Origin: an uncultured Bacteroidota bacterium
Lineage (GTDB): Bacteria > Bacteroidota > Bacteroidia > Flavobacteriales > TMED113
DNA length: 64,000 nt
Direction of reading: 5' to 3'
Assembly (NCBI GenBank): GCA_902520385.1
Contig: CABYOB010000003.1
Span: 1 to 64,000 of the forward strand
The position numbers and the translations under genes were made by a program. Positions 53,019 to 60,643 of the stretch are shown in pieces (position 1 is the stretch's first letter; every line of letters begins with the position of its first letter). Below the pieces are notes generated by a model. It worked only from the letters and a program-made list of their open reading frames with translations. It ran no database searches and was not told the DNA's origin.

Positions 53019-53368
53019 AAAATATTTTCTTTATTTCTTTATTTCTTTTTTGTTTAGGTTGTCAAAATCAAACAAATTCTTTTCTTGGAAAGTGGGACAT
53101 GTATGATGACAAAAATAATCATTTAGGATATTGTGAGTATAATCAAGATTTCACATTAAATTCATTTTTAACTAATATGCCCGGTGGCTCAAAAAACAAA
53201 AAAATGCCAACAATGATTTGGGAAGACAGTCAAGGTCAATTGTGTACTGAAACACCAGAAGGAAAAAGAAGACAATGTATTCAATATGAATGGGTTAATA
53301 AAAATAATTTTATACTTAAGGTAAAAGGAAGTGACAGAAACATGGACATTGTCTTTAAAAGGAAATAA
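53015..53368 (+). CDS. Small lipoprotein, unknown
   Basis: A 117-residue lipoprotein (lipobox LFCLGC). It begins inside the previous gene (4-base overlap), so translation is coupled. The mature part has FLGKWDMYDD near the start and a beta-rich rest, like small lipocalin-type stress lipoproteins. No firm family. Confidence 0.72.
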   Translation: MKNIFFISLFLFCLGCQNQTNSFLGKWDMYDDKNNHLGYCEYNQDFTLNSFLTNMPGGSKNKKMPTMIWEDSQGQLCTETPEGKRRQCIQYEWVNKNNFILKVKGSDRNMDIVFKRK

Positions 53369-53419
53369 TAAAATTAAGGTATAATGTAGTATGAAAAAAT
53401 TTAACATAAATTTGATTTA

Positions 53420-53881
53420 ATGAAAAAATTATTTTTAATTCTCATTACAATATTCTTTTTTTTTTCTTGTGAAGTTGAAGAAGAAAATAATAATGACATA
53501 AACGATAATCCTAACACGGTTTATGTTGGGGATTGGAATTTTAAGGGAAATGGCGTGTCATATTCAGGCTACTACACCTATGATTCTCTACTTAATTCTG
53601 AATGGGTAGCAAACGTAACATATACAACAAATTATAACGACAGTACTGGCAGTATTCAATTAGGAGACAATATAAACGAACTTATTTTTAAATATTGTAA
53701 TTCTTGCGATCCGGTTATTTATGACCTTAATAACAATGGAGAGCAGCAGTGGTCTGAAAGCAATGGTAATTATACTGGATGGACTCTTACCGATTCAACT
53801 TTTTTTCGTATAGTTATCCCCTCATCCCCGGGATATTCGGACAGCTATACTACCTATGATATTGAAGGATGGAAATTATAA
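53420..53881 (+). CDS. Small lipoprotein, lipocalin-like
   Basis: A 153-residue lipoprotein (lipobox FFFFSC) with an acidic Asn-rich linker, then VYVGDWNFKGNGVSYSG and a beta-rich body with one CNSC pair. The GDW motif early in the barrel is reminiscent of lipocalin-like folds. No confident family. It probably ends the lipoprotein run that began at 51353. Confidence 0.7.
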   Translation: MKKLFLILITIFFFFSCEVEEENNNDINDNPNTVYVGDWNFKGNGVSYSGYYTYDSLLNSEWVANVTYTTNYNDSTGSIQLGDNINELIFKYCNSCDPVIYDLNNNGEQQWSESNGNYTGWTLTDSTFFRIVIPSSPGYSDSYTTYDIEGWKL

Positions 53882-53991
53882 AAATAAACATCTATATATA
53901 GTATAAAATGCATGATTATTTAATTTAATCAAAAAAAATAACTATTACGTTGTGTTTTATATAATGTGATTTATACATTTAATTAAAAATT

Positions 53992-53999
53992 TATATTTG
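53992..53999 (+). promoter_or_regulatory. -7 box of the CE1-type esterase
   Basis: A perfect TATATTTG, 4 bases before the ATG at 54004. The expected start of transcription falls at the start codon, so the mRNA may be leaderless. Confidence 0.5.
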
Positions 54000-54003
54000 A
54001 GTT

Positions 54004-54993
54004 ATGAAAAAGCTAATTATTTTATTAATTATTCCAGTTATATCTTTAGCGCAAGATTATTTAACGTTTAATCATAATGGCATACAAAGAGATTATATTT
54101 ATTATGAGCCCAATAATATTGAGACAGAAGCCCCGTTAGTTTTTGTTGCCCATGGTTATTCCGGAAGTGCACAAGGAATTATGAATTACTGTGGCATGAA
54201 TTATATAGCTGACCAATTTGGATTTGCAGTATGTTATCCTGAGGGAACATCTGATAATTGGGGAACAAATTTTTGGAATGTGGGTTATGAATTTACAACA
54301 GGAAGTAATATTAATGATATTGATTTTATAACAGAACTAGCCGCCTTTTTACAAAATGAAAATAACCTTAGTGTTGAAAACACTTTTTTAACAGGTATGT
54401 CTAACGGTGCTGAACTATGTTATTTAATTGCATGTGAACAACCTGGTTTGTTTAAAGCATTTGCCCCTGTAGCAGGAACAATTTTTCCTAATGGACTCAC
54501 AAACAATACATGTAACGGAGAACCAGTTTCAATATTTGAGCTTCATGGTATTAATGATAATATAACGCTATTTGAGGGTGATTCAAATGATCAATTTTGG
54601 GGCCCATATTTAGGGATAGACTCTATAGTAAATTATTGGACAGAGATTAATCAATTAGATGAGTTGAATATTGACACATTGCCGAATCTTAATAATAACA
54701 ATAAGTTTACAGTGAGCTATAAATATTCTTCTAAAATGAGCAATAAACAATTTTGGTTATATAAACATAAAGATGGGCATTCTTGGGATATAGACGATAT
54801 TAATGTTGCGCAAGAAATATGGGATTTCTTTTCTCAATTTTTATCTACTAATAATTCTTCCATAAGTATTTTTAATAATGAAAAGTTTTTGTTAAAAACA
54901 ATTGATGTTTTGGGAAGAGAAACTACCAACAAAGGTTTTCAACTACATATATATAATGATGGTAGTACAGAGAAGAAGTACATAATAGAATAG
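54004..54993 (+). CDS. Secreted CE1/LpqC-type esterase with compact C-terminal tail
   Basis: A 329-residue alpha/beta hydrolase. Signal peptide MKKLIILLIIPVISLAQ. Nucleophile Ser133 lies in the elbow TGMSNGAE, an acid Asp in ELHGINDNITLF, and the base His in HKDGHSWD. Oxyanion-side FVAHGYSGSAQ is typical of feruloyl / acetyl-xylan esterases and PHB depolymerases. Extracellular hydrolysis of ester groups on polysaccharides or polyesters is inferred. It ends in LLKTIDVLGRE ... HIYNDGSTEKKYIIE. Confidence 0.88.
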   Translation: MKKLIILLIIPVISLAQDYLTFNHNGIQRDYIYYEPNNIETEAPLVFVAHGYSGSAQGIMNYCGMNYIADQFGFAVCYPEGTSDNWGTNFWNVGYEFTTGSNINDIDFITELAAFLQNENNLSVENTFLTGMSNGAELCYLIACEQPGLFKAFAPVAGTIFPNGLTNNTCNGEPVSIFELHGINDNITLFEGDSNDQFWGPYLGIDSIVNYWTEINQLDELNIDTLPNLNNNNKFTVSYKYSSKMSNKQFWLYKHKDGHSWDIDDINVAQEIWDFFSQFLSTNNSSISIFNNEKFLLKTIDVLGRETTNKGFQLHIYNDGSTEKKYIIE

Positions 54994-55019
54994 TTTTTTT
55001 TATTTAAATAAAAACAAAT

Positions 55020-55466
55020 ATGAGCAACAAAGTGCCGCCGCCAATTATAACCTTAATATGTGGATTTTTGATTTATCTATCTAAACCTTTTTTTCCGGAA
55101 TTAATTTTCAATTATGCTAACATACTTAGTTTGTTTTTTTTAATATTAGGCCTTAGTATAATTGTTATATCTTTTCGTTTATTTAAAAAAGAAAAAACTA
55201 CCATTAATCCAATTATGATTGAAAAGGCTTCGTTGTTAGTTACTAGTGGAGTTTTTAAATATTCTAGAAACCCAATGTATCTTGGAATGGTATTAATTTT
55301 GATTTCAATAAGTATCAAATTTAACTTCTATGGAGGCGTTCTTATAGTTGCTGGATTCTTTTTTTTTATAACATACTTTCAAATTATTCCAGAAGAAAAG
55401 GCCATGTTGAAATTATTTGGAAAAGAATTTATAAAGTATAAAAAACAAACTAGAAGATGGATTTAA
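55020..55466 (+). CDS. Isoprenylcysteine carboxyl methyltransferase-like membrane protein
   Basis: A 148-residue integral membrane protein of the ICMT / phospholipid methyltransferase superfamily. The SAM-binding part reads YSRNPMYLGMVLI and EEKAMLKLFGKEFIKYKKQTRRW, which are strong family marks. Four hydrophobic helices are visible. The bacterial substrate is unknown. Confidence 0.88.
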   Translation: MSNKVPPPIITLICGFLIYLSKPFFPELIFNYANILSLFFLILGLSIIVISFRLFKKEKTTINPIMIEKASLLVTSGVFKYSRNPMYLGMVLILISISIKFNFYGGVLIVAGFFFFITYFQIIPEEKAMLKLFGKEFIKYKKQTRRWI

Positions 55467-55494
55467 TATATTTATACAATTAAATAATATTACT

Positions 55495-57321
55495 ATGAAA
55501 AAAGTAATATTTGTATTAATTATTCCTTTTTTAAATTTTGGGCAAGACTCCCAAAATTTTTTTAAAGATTTTCAATTAGAATTAGATACTTTCTATCGTT
55601 CTATACCAACTGCTAATTTTGGAGGACAAACATGGAGGGGGCCGTCTTGGGTAGATGAGACGTTTAATGACTCCGTAGCTACAATGTATCCAGATGTATT
55701 AGCTTTTCCTCCAGCTCCAGATTTATGGGATTGGCAGAGTGGCTGGTTTTACCCCCAAACAACACTAGATACATGTTGTGTAGATTCCATCAATTTAAAT
55801 TGGGGTCAATTAAATGCAGAAATTATAGAAATAACTCCTGAAAATTTTCAAAATGCTTTAAATCAAATTGGTGCAGAGGGTTTATATTGTTTGAATATGA
55901 TTAGCAGTAGTATTTCGAAGCAATTATCGGATTTACATTCTGCTAAAAATAATGGAGTTAATATAGAAAGAATTAGATTAGGAGATGAAATGGGAAAAGC
56001 GGGAAATGAGCATAGTATTAGTCATTACCCTACTGCTGAAGATTATGCTTTAACATGTGACATTTATATTGATTCAATTAGACAGTTTCTTCCTAACACA
56101 AAAATTGCAGTATCAGCGGGCAACTTTGGTAGTTCCAATCCAAGAGCTCAGTATTGGAATGAAGCTTTATATAATATGGAGAATCCAGCGGATGCATTTA
56201 GATGGTCGGCATTTTTTTATCTAAAAGAAGCAGATACTATATTTACTACTAAACAATTACTTGCATATGCTTTTGATCAAATTCCAACATATGAATCAGT
56301 AAGATGCTTTCAGGATACAATTAATGATTTGCAGGATTATGAGTTGTGGGTAGGTTATGGTATTACAGATAATACATTAGATAAAAGATATGTCAATCGA
56401 TGGAGTTTAGTTTTAATGTATAGCACTTCTCATCACTTATTTTTAACTAATAAGTTAGTGGAAGACATAAGTATGTTTAATGTGGGGGGTATTTTTGAAA
56501 ATTGGGATGCGTTAGATACTCAAAATAATTTTAGAAAAAGAGCCACAGGAGTTTTTGCTAGTATTTGGAATAAAGCAAAATTGGGAAAAAACAGAACCGC
56601 TCAAATAAAAACACCTATAAATTTAATTGATACGGTTACTTATTATAATAATAATAATGTGCCAAGAGAAGTTCCGTACCCTAAGCTTTTTGGATGGAGG
56701 TTTGAGAATGACTCAACATATCAAGCTTCTGTTATTTTAACAAATATTTCAAGTGAACCCATATCTGTTTCAATAGATAACTTTATTTCATCCGATAATG
56801 TTTTTTGGGAGAAGTGGAGCTCAGATTCTTTATTTGATGTCATAGATAGTGTAAATTATATTAATATGACCTTGGATAGTGGCCTTACAAATATTTTATT
56901 ACCTCCTTATTCTATAAATGTAATGCTTGAAAACTGTATTAATGATGTAGATAATGATGGTTTATGTGATGAGTTAGATGAATGTGTTGGAGTATATGAT
57001 GAGTGTGGTGTGTGCAATGGAAACGGAACTACATTATATTATGATTGTGATGGAAATTGTATTAGCGACATAGATTTTGATGAGGTTTGCGATGAATTAG
57101 ATAACTGCCCTGAAGATTATAATCCTAATCAAGAAGACTTTAATTTAGACAATATAGGAGATGCTTGTGATAGTATAGGTTTAGATGAAACTGTGACACA
57201 AAGAAAATTGATTAAAGTAGTTGATGTGTTGGGTAGAAAAATAAATAAAGAAAAGAAAGAAATACTATTACTATATATTTACGATGATGGTAGTGTAGAA
57301 AAGGAATATATATTAGAATAA
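55495..57321 (+). CDS. Secreted protein with TIM-barrel-like body, thrombospondin 3 repeats and compact tail
   Basis: A 608-residue protein. Signal peptide MKKVIFVLIIPFLNFGQ. The body (about 20-470) has the look of a GH clan-A-type barrel (ERIRLGDEMGKAGNEH resembles the acid/base strand with an Asn/Asp-Glu pair; YVNRWSLVLMYS and beta-sandwich VILTNISSEPISVSIDNF follow). I cannot place it in a named glycoside hydrolase family. Residues about 475-560 are Cys/Asp thrombospondin type 3-like (DVDNDGLCDELDEC, CGVCNGNGT, CDELDNCPEDYNPNQ). The tail is LIKVVDVLGRK ... YIYDDGSVEKEYILE. Confidence 0.75.
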   Translation: MKKVIFVLIIPFLNFGQDSQNFFKDFQLELDTFYRSIPTANFGGQTWRGPSWVDETFNDSVATMYPDVLAFPPAPDLWDWQSGWFYPQTTLDTCCVDSINLNWGQLNAEIIEITPENFQNALNQIGAEGLYCLNMISSSISKQLSDLHSAKNNGVNIERIRLGDEMGKAGNEHSISHYPTAEDYALTCDIYIDSIRQFLPNTKIAVSAGNFGSSNPRAQYWNEALYNMENPADAFRWSAFFYLKEADTIFTTKQLLAYAFDQIPTYESVRCFQDTINDLQDYELWVGYGITDNTLDKRYVNRWSLVLMYSTSHHLFLTNKLVEDISMFNVGGIFENWDALDTQNNFRKRATGVFASIWNKAKLGKNRTAQIKTPINLIDTVTYYNNNNVPREVPYPKLFGWRFENDSTYQASVILTNISSEPISVSIDNFISSDNVFWEKWSSDSLFDVIDSVNYINMTLDSGLTNILLPPYSINVMLENCINDVDNDGLCDELDECVGVYDECGVCNGNGTTLYYDCDGNCISDIDFDEVCDELDNCPEDYNPNQEDFNLDNIGDACDSIGLDETVTQRKLIKVVDVLGRKINKEKKEILLLYIYDDGSVEKEYILE

Positions 57322-57344
57322 CCCGTTGAATTTATAGTATTAGT

Positions 57345-57755
57345 ATGAAAAAAATAATAAGAGAACACATCATTCCTTTTAAAAGCAGCCCTATTCTTTT
57401 TATGGAAGTCTTGATTATGTTGTTCATGAAAATAAAAGTGCTGCAATTTTTGGAAAAACCACACGAATATATTTCAGAAAAAAATCCTAAAGTTTATAAA
57501 ATATTGCAAATAGTCTGTTTAATTCTCTGGATTGCATATTTTATTGCCACATTGATCATGGTAATTTCAGGACATGGTGATGGTTTTGTGACAAGTTTGA
57601 TTCTTTTAGTATTTGCTGCAGCCTTGCCACTAGCTATAACTTTACTTTATATGATAACAATTGTACAGGCATTAATTTCTGCTTTGATATTTGCTTTTTT
57701 TTCTTCTATTATAATATGGCTTTTTGCTTGTTTAATTAGTCTTTTTTTTAAATAG
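57345..57755 (+). CDS. Membrane protein, unknown
   Basis: A 136-residue protein with a basic, partly amphipathic N-terminal part (about 65 residues) and three hydrophobic segments (IVCLILWIAYFIATLIMVI, FVTSLILLVFAAALPLAITL, IIIWLFACLISLFF). No family recognised. It stands between the secreted barrel protein and a run of similar small membrane proteins. Confidence 0.65.
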   Translation: MKKIIREHIIPFKSSPILFMEVLIMLFMKIKVLQFLEKPHEYISEKNPKVYKILQIVCLILWIAYFIATLIMVISGHGDGFVTSLILLVFAAALPLAITLLYMITIVQALISALIFAFFSSIIIWLFACLISLFFK

Positions 57756-57840
57756 CATCAACACTATTATTAATTAATAATAGATTTACATGTTACTACA
57801 CTTAAATTAAAGCAAACTATGTGTTCTTTTAAAAATTATA

Positions 57841-57876
57841 AAACCAATATATTTATATAATTAAATATCATTATTA
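57841..57876 (+). repeat. Promoter-repeat copy
   Basis: AAACCAATATATTTATATAA followed by TTAAATATCATTATTATG leading into the next gene. It is a member of the repeated promoter family of 57-64 kb with a TATATTTA -7-like box. Confidence 0.7.
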
Positions 57877-58145
57877 TGAAAAAATTATGTTTTTTAATTT
57901 TGTCTTTATTAGAGTTGCCATTTTTAATTTTTCATGGATTAATTTTTTTTTGGATGTTGATTTGTAAAACTATTTCAACTTTTTTCTTTCCTTTTGTGAT
58001 TTTTGCTATAGTAACAATGCCAATAACTTTTATAAATGGAATTATTATAACTTCAATAATTTATATAAAAAATAATATTGTTGGCAATCATATGAATTTT
58101 TCACAAGCAGGAAAAATACACCTTTCTCGTTTCCCAGAGTTATAA
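57876..58145 (+). CDS. Small membrane protein, unknown
   Basis: An 89-residue protein with two or three hydrophobic helices (FLILSLLELPFLIFHGLIFF, FFFPFVIFAIVTMPITFING) and a short polar tail. No family recognised. It has its own promoter-repeat copy. Its 3' end overlaps the convergent DUF6804-like gene by 6 bases. Confidence 0.6.
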   Translation: MKKLCFLILSLLELPFLIFHGLIFFWMLICKTISTFFFPFVIFAIVTMPITFINGIIITSIIYIKNNIVGNHMNFSQAGKIHLSRFPEL

Positions 58146-58442
58146 TTGATTTTTTTTATTAAAAAAACTCAATAAAAGTCCACACCCAACAATAATATCT
58201 ATTACATTCCACAACTCTCTTCCTAAACTTATTTTTAAAAAAGGCTGAAACAGACAAGCTAAGGTGGCATATATAATCACCAAATTAGCGTTTTGATTAT
58301 TAGATGCCTGCATCGCTAAACAGCTAAAAATAATAAAACTAAAAAATCGTACTAATTGATAATAGCCATAAGGCATATCTAAAAGACAAATAAATAATAA
58401 AACACTTAAAATTATTTTACTAAAATTTAATTCTTTTTCCAT
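58140..58442 (-). CDS. DUF6804-like membrane protein
   Basis: A 100-residue protein with four hydrophobic stretches. LFICLLDMPYGYYQLVRFFS and FQPFLKISLGRELWNVIDII are the conserved blocks of DUF6804-type small membrane proteins. It is the only leftward gene in this part of the accessory region apart from the cold-shock gene. Function unknown. Confidence 0.75.
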   Translation of the reverse strand: MEKELNFSKIILSVLLFICLLDMPYGYYQLVRFFSFIIFSCLAMQASNNQNANLVIIYATLACLFQPFLKISLGRELWNVIDIIVGCGLLLSFFNKKNQL

Positions 58443-58510
58443 TTGTTATTTATCATTTAGGTTGTTAATTATTTATTGTATGAATTTAACAAAATATATA
58501 TTACAATCTA

Positions 58511-58568
58511 AGTTACATCAGTCATAGATTTACATATTCTTAAACTGATTTAAAACCACTATATTTAA
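58511..58568 (+). repeat. Promoter-repeat copy
   Basis: It carries the upstream half (ATAGATTTACATATTCTTA) and the core AAAACCACTATATTTA before the ATG at 58588. The upstream half recurs at 60210-60226. Confidence 0.75.
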
Positions 58569-58587
58569 GTAAATAAATATTATTGTT

Positions 58588-58845
58588 ATGAACGTAAAAA
58601 AAACAGAAACTTTTATCACAAAAATGGGGGTTTATATTCTTTTAATTTTAACTTTTATTGGAATAATTGCCGTATTTGACACGGCATTTTCTTGGAATAT
58701 GTTTAGTGATTCTTTAGAGTTAGCTGGAGGAATATTTATAGGCATATGCTTTATTTTAGTTATTTCTTCAGTACTAGTTAGCACAATGTTAAATATTTCA
58801 AGAATTGCTAATTCAATTGAAGAAATATCCAAAAGAAAACAATAG
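58588..58845 (+). CDS. Small membrane protein, unknown
   Basis: An 85-residue protein with two helices (YILLILTFIGIIAVFDTAF, GIFIGICFILVISSVLVST) and a charged helical end (ISRIANSIEEISKRKQ). No family recognised. Its stop codon lies inside the next promoter repeat. Confidence 0.65.
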   Translation: MNVKKTETFITKMGVYILLILTFIGIIAVFDTAFSWNMFSDSLELAGGIFIGICFILVISSVLVSTMLNISRIANSIEEISKRKQ

Positions 58846-58886
58846 ATTTAGATATTTCTTCACAAACCTAAAACCACTATATTTAT
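58840..58886 (+). repeat. Promoter-repeat copy
   Basis: Starts CAATAGATTTAGATATTTCT and ends in AAAACCACTATATTTA. The first 38 bases are identical to 60530-60567. It drives the gene at 58906. Confidence 0.8.
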
Positions 58887-58905
58887 ATAACTAAACACTA
58901 TCGCT

Positions 58906-59454
58906 ATGAAGAATTTTCTAATATTATTAATTATTCCTTTTTTAAGTTTTGGTCAAGTCTTCACAGTTGATGATAATTATATACAAATGTACACTTCATC
59001 TCTGGAGGGCGAGTTCAGTGAAAATACATTTTTAAATACGTTAGAGGAAACAACGATTACTTATGAAATTATACTTGACTCTCTTCCATTAGGATGGGAT
59101 TTTCAAAATTGCTTTCCTACTTGTAATCCAATAAATACATATAATATTGATCCTCTTTCATTTCCCTCTGACTCAAGTATATATCTTAATGCTCACTTTT
59201 ATCCAAATAGTATTTCTGGAGAAGGTCTATTAGTAATGGAGTTGAGTGCTAATCACGGCACATATTTAGATACAGTTAGTTGGAGGGCTATTGCTATGCC
59301 AGAATTCACTTTAAATGAATATTTAAATAAATCAACAAAAATTAAATACATATCTAATATATCAGGACAAAGGATTAGTGATTTACAATCAGAACAAGTT
59401 GTAATAGTAACTTATCAAAATAATCAAAGTAAGTTGGTTTACATTTTAAAATAA
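58906..59454 (+). CDS. Secreted protein with divergent compact tail
   Basis: A 182-residue protein. Signal peptide MKNFLILLIIPFLSFGQ. The middle (WDFQNCFPTCNPINTYNI ... EGLLVMELSANHGTYLDTVSW) is like a small beta-sandwich found in secreted Bacteroidota proteins. The last 37 residues, KIKYISNISGQR ... VTYQNNQSKLVYILK, align with the compact tail but lack the DDG. It is therefore a relaxed or decayed version. Confidence 0.75.
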   Translation: MKNFLILLIIPFLSFGQVFTVDDNYIQMYTSSLEGEFSENTFLNTLEETTITYEIILDSLPLGWDFQNCFPTCNPINTYNIDPLSFPSDSSIYLNAHFYPNSISGEGLLVMELSANHGTYLDTVSWRAIAMPEFTLNEYLNKSTKIKYISNISGQRISDLQSEQVVIVTYQNNQSKLVYILK

Positions 59455-59466
59455 AAAACCTAATAA

Positions 59467-60012
59467 TTGAAATATCTTTTTTATAAAATTTGGAGAAATA
59501 AAGTTCTAATAAAACTCTTCGGAAGAGGTGAGCTATTTAGGGTGCTATTTAACTTGTCTCCTATGTATAAAAATACTGGCGGTAAACTTATTAGAGTTAG
59601 TGATGATTTACATTACATAAAAGTTCAGTTGTTATTTAATTATAAAACCAGAAATTATGTGGGAACAATTTACGGAGGGCATATGTATAGCTCAATTGAT
59701 GGCATTTATGTTATTCAACTTATTCATATTTTAGGTGATAATTATATAGTGTGGGATAAATCAGCAAAAATAAAATTTAAAAGACCTGCAAGCAAAACGT
59801 TATTTGCAGATTTTAAAATAACACCAGAATTAGTAGCACAAATAAAAATAGATATACAAAAAGAGAAAAAAAAAGATTATAATTTCTTTGTTAATCTGAC
59901 CGATTTAAATGGGGATATATATGCAGAAGTTGAAAAAGTAATTTATATAGCATCAAAGGAATATTATAAAGCAAAAACAATTAATTCCGCAATAATGAAA
60001 TTTAATAAATAG
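59467..60012 (+). CDS. DUF4442 hotdog-fold protein
   Basis: A 181-residue protein starting at TTG 59467. No ATG fits, since conserved sequence already begins near YKIWRNKVLIKLFGRGELFR. LSPMYKNTGGKLIRVSDDLH, YVGTIYGGHMYSSIDG and WDKSAKIKFKRPASKTL are the DUF4442 hallmarks of a thioesterase-like hotdog fold. Substrate unknown, perhaps an acyl-CoA. Confidence 0.85.
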   Translation: MKYLFYKIWRNKVLIKLFGRGELFRVLFNLSPMYKNTGGKLIRVSDDLHYIKVQLLFNYKTRNYVGTIYGGHMYSSIDGIYVIQLIHILGDNYIVWDKSAKIKFKRPASKTLFADFKITPELVAQIKIDIQKEKKKDYNFFVNLTDLNGDIYAEVEKVIYIASKEYYKAKTINSAIMKFNK

Positions 60013-60017
60013 AAAAG

Positions 60018-60064
60018 CCATCTAAATTAGACTTTTCACTTTCTATACTAAAACCATTATATTA
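60018..60064 (+). repeat. Promoter-repeat copy without a gene
   Basis: CCATCTAAATTAGACTTTTC continues to a core AAAACCATTATATTA. The same 47-base stretch recurs at 60567-60613 with few changes. No reading frame follows it, so it is an orphan copy. Confidence 0.75.
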
Positions 60065-60069
60065 AAATA

Positions 60070-60095
60070 AAAGCACCCACTTTCGTAGATGCTTT
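60070..60095 (-). terminator. Intrinsic terminator for leftward transcripts
   Basis: On the minus strand AAAGCATCTAC, loop GAAA, GTGGGTGCTTT forms an 11-bp stem with G-U pairs, followed by TTATTTTAAT. It is the first strong stop downstream of the leftward cold-shock gene at 60276. Confidence 0.75.
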
Positions 60096-60101
60096 ATCTG
60101 T

Positions 60102-60130
60102 TGCTCCCCCTCTCGTCCTCAGTTCGAACC
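60102..60130 (-). other. tRNA 3'-end-like remnant or small-RNA element
   Basis: On the minus strand GGTTCGA, 12 bases, AGGGGGAGCA. This resembles a tRNA T-arm/acceptor end and leads into the terminator at 60070-60095. The same two blocks with the same 12-base spacing recur at 61914-61942. No full cloverleaf can be drawn. Confidence 0.35.
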
Positions 60131-60196
60131 ATTTAGAAGAATCTTAATTTTTTCATCTGTTGTATGAAGAGATATTAAAAGATATAAAACAACTTA

Positions 60197-60253
60197 AGTT
60201 GCATTAGTAATAGATTTACATATTCCTACACTAACCTAAAACTACTATATTTA
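60197..60253 (+). repeat. Promoter-repeat copy without a gene
   Basis: AGTTGCATTAGTAATAGATT ... ACCTAAAACTACTATATTTA. It faces the 3' end of the leftward cold-shock gene, and only a four-codon frame (MNT stop) follows. Orphan copy. Confidence 0.75.
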
Positions 60254-60275
60254 AAATATGAACACGTAATTAAAA

Positions 60276-60464
60276 CTATACAGGTCGTACATTTACAGCC
60301 CGCATTCCTTTTTGGTCCTCTTCTAATTCAAACTCAACAGAGTCGCCATCTTTAATTTGCTGAGAAACACCCGTTGTGTGTACAAAGTAATCTTTCCCTC
60401 CCTCTTCATTAATAAAACCAAATCCTTTGGTTTGATTAAAAAACTTTACTGTTCCTTTTTTCAT
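60276..60464 (-). CDS. Cold-shock domain protein (Csp family)
   Basis: A 62-residue single cold-shock domain, GTVKFFNQTKGFGFINEEGG with RNP1 and DYFVHTT with RNP2. It is closer to the E. coli CspA core than the copy at 26220. It is an RNA chaperone, transcribed leftward within the repeat-rich stretch. A terminator lies about 180 bases downstream. Confidence 0.95.
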   Translation of the reverse strand: MKKGTVKFFNQTKGFGFINEEGGKDYFVHTTGVSQQIKDGDSVEFELEEDQKGMRAVNVRPV

Positions 60465-60529
60465 TTTATATTTTTAAAAATTAATGTGCGAATATACTAA
60501 AAGAAATAAAACAACCTAACTTAAAGAAG

Positions 60530-60614
60530 CAATAGATTTAGATATTTCTTCACAAACCTAAAACCCCCATCTAAATTAGACTTTTCACTTTCTTTACTAA
60601 AACCACTATATTTA
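60530..60614 (+). repeat. Composite promoter repeat of the COG0523 gene
   Basis: Built from two repeats head to tail. The first 38 bases equal the start of the copy at 58840; the rest equals the 60018 copy. It ends in AAAACCACTATATTTATATA, 30 bases before the ATG at 60644. Confidence 0.8.
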
Positions 60615-60643
60615 TATAAATAAATACAGTTCTTATTTATAAG

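Noticed and set aside
58632..58832. Leftward frame opposite the small membrane protein at 58588
   Set aside because: Antisense shadow of a two-helix membrane protein that has its own promoter repeat.
60096..60145. Complete tRNA gene on the minus strand
   Set aside because: Only T-arm/acceptor-like pieces are seen; no anticodon arm or matching acceptor 5' strand can be paired.
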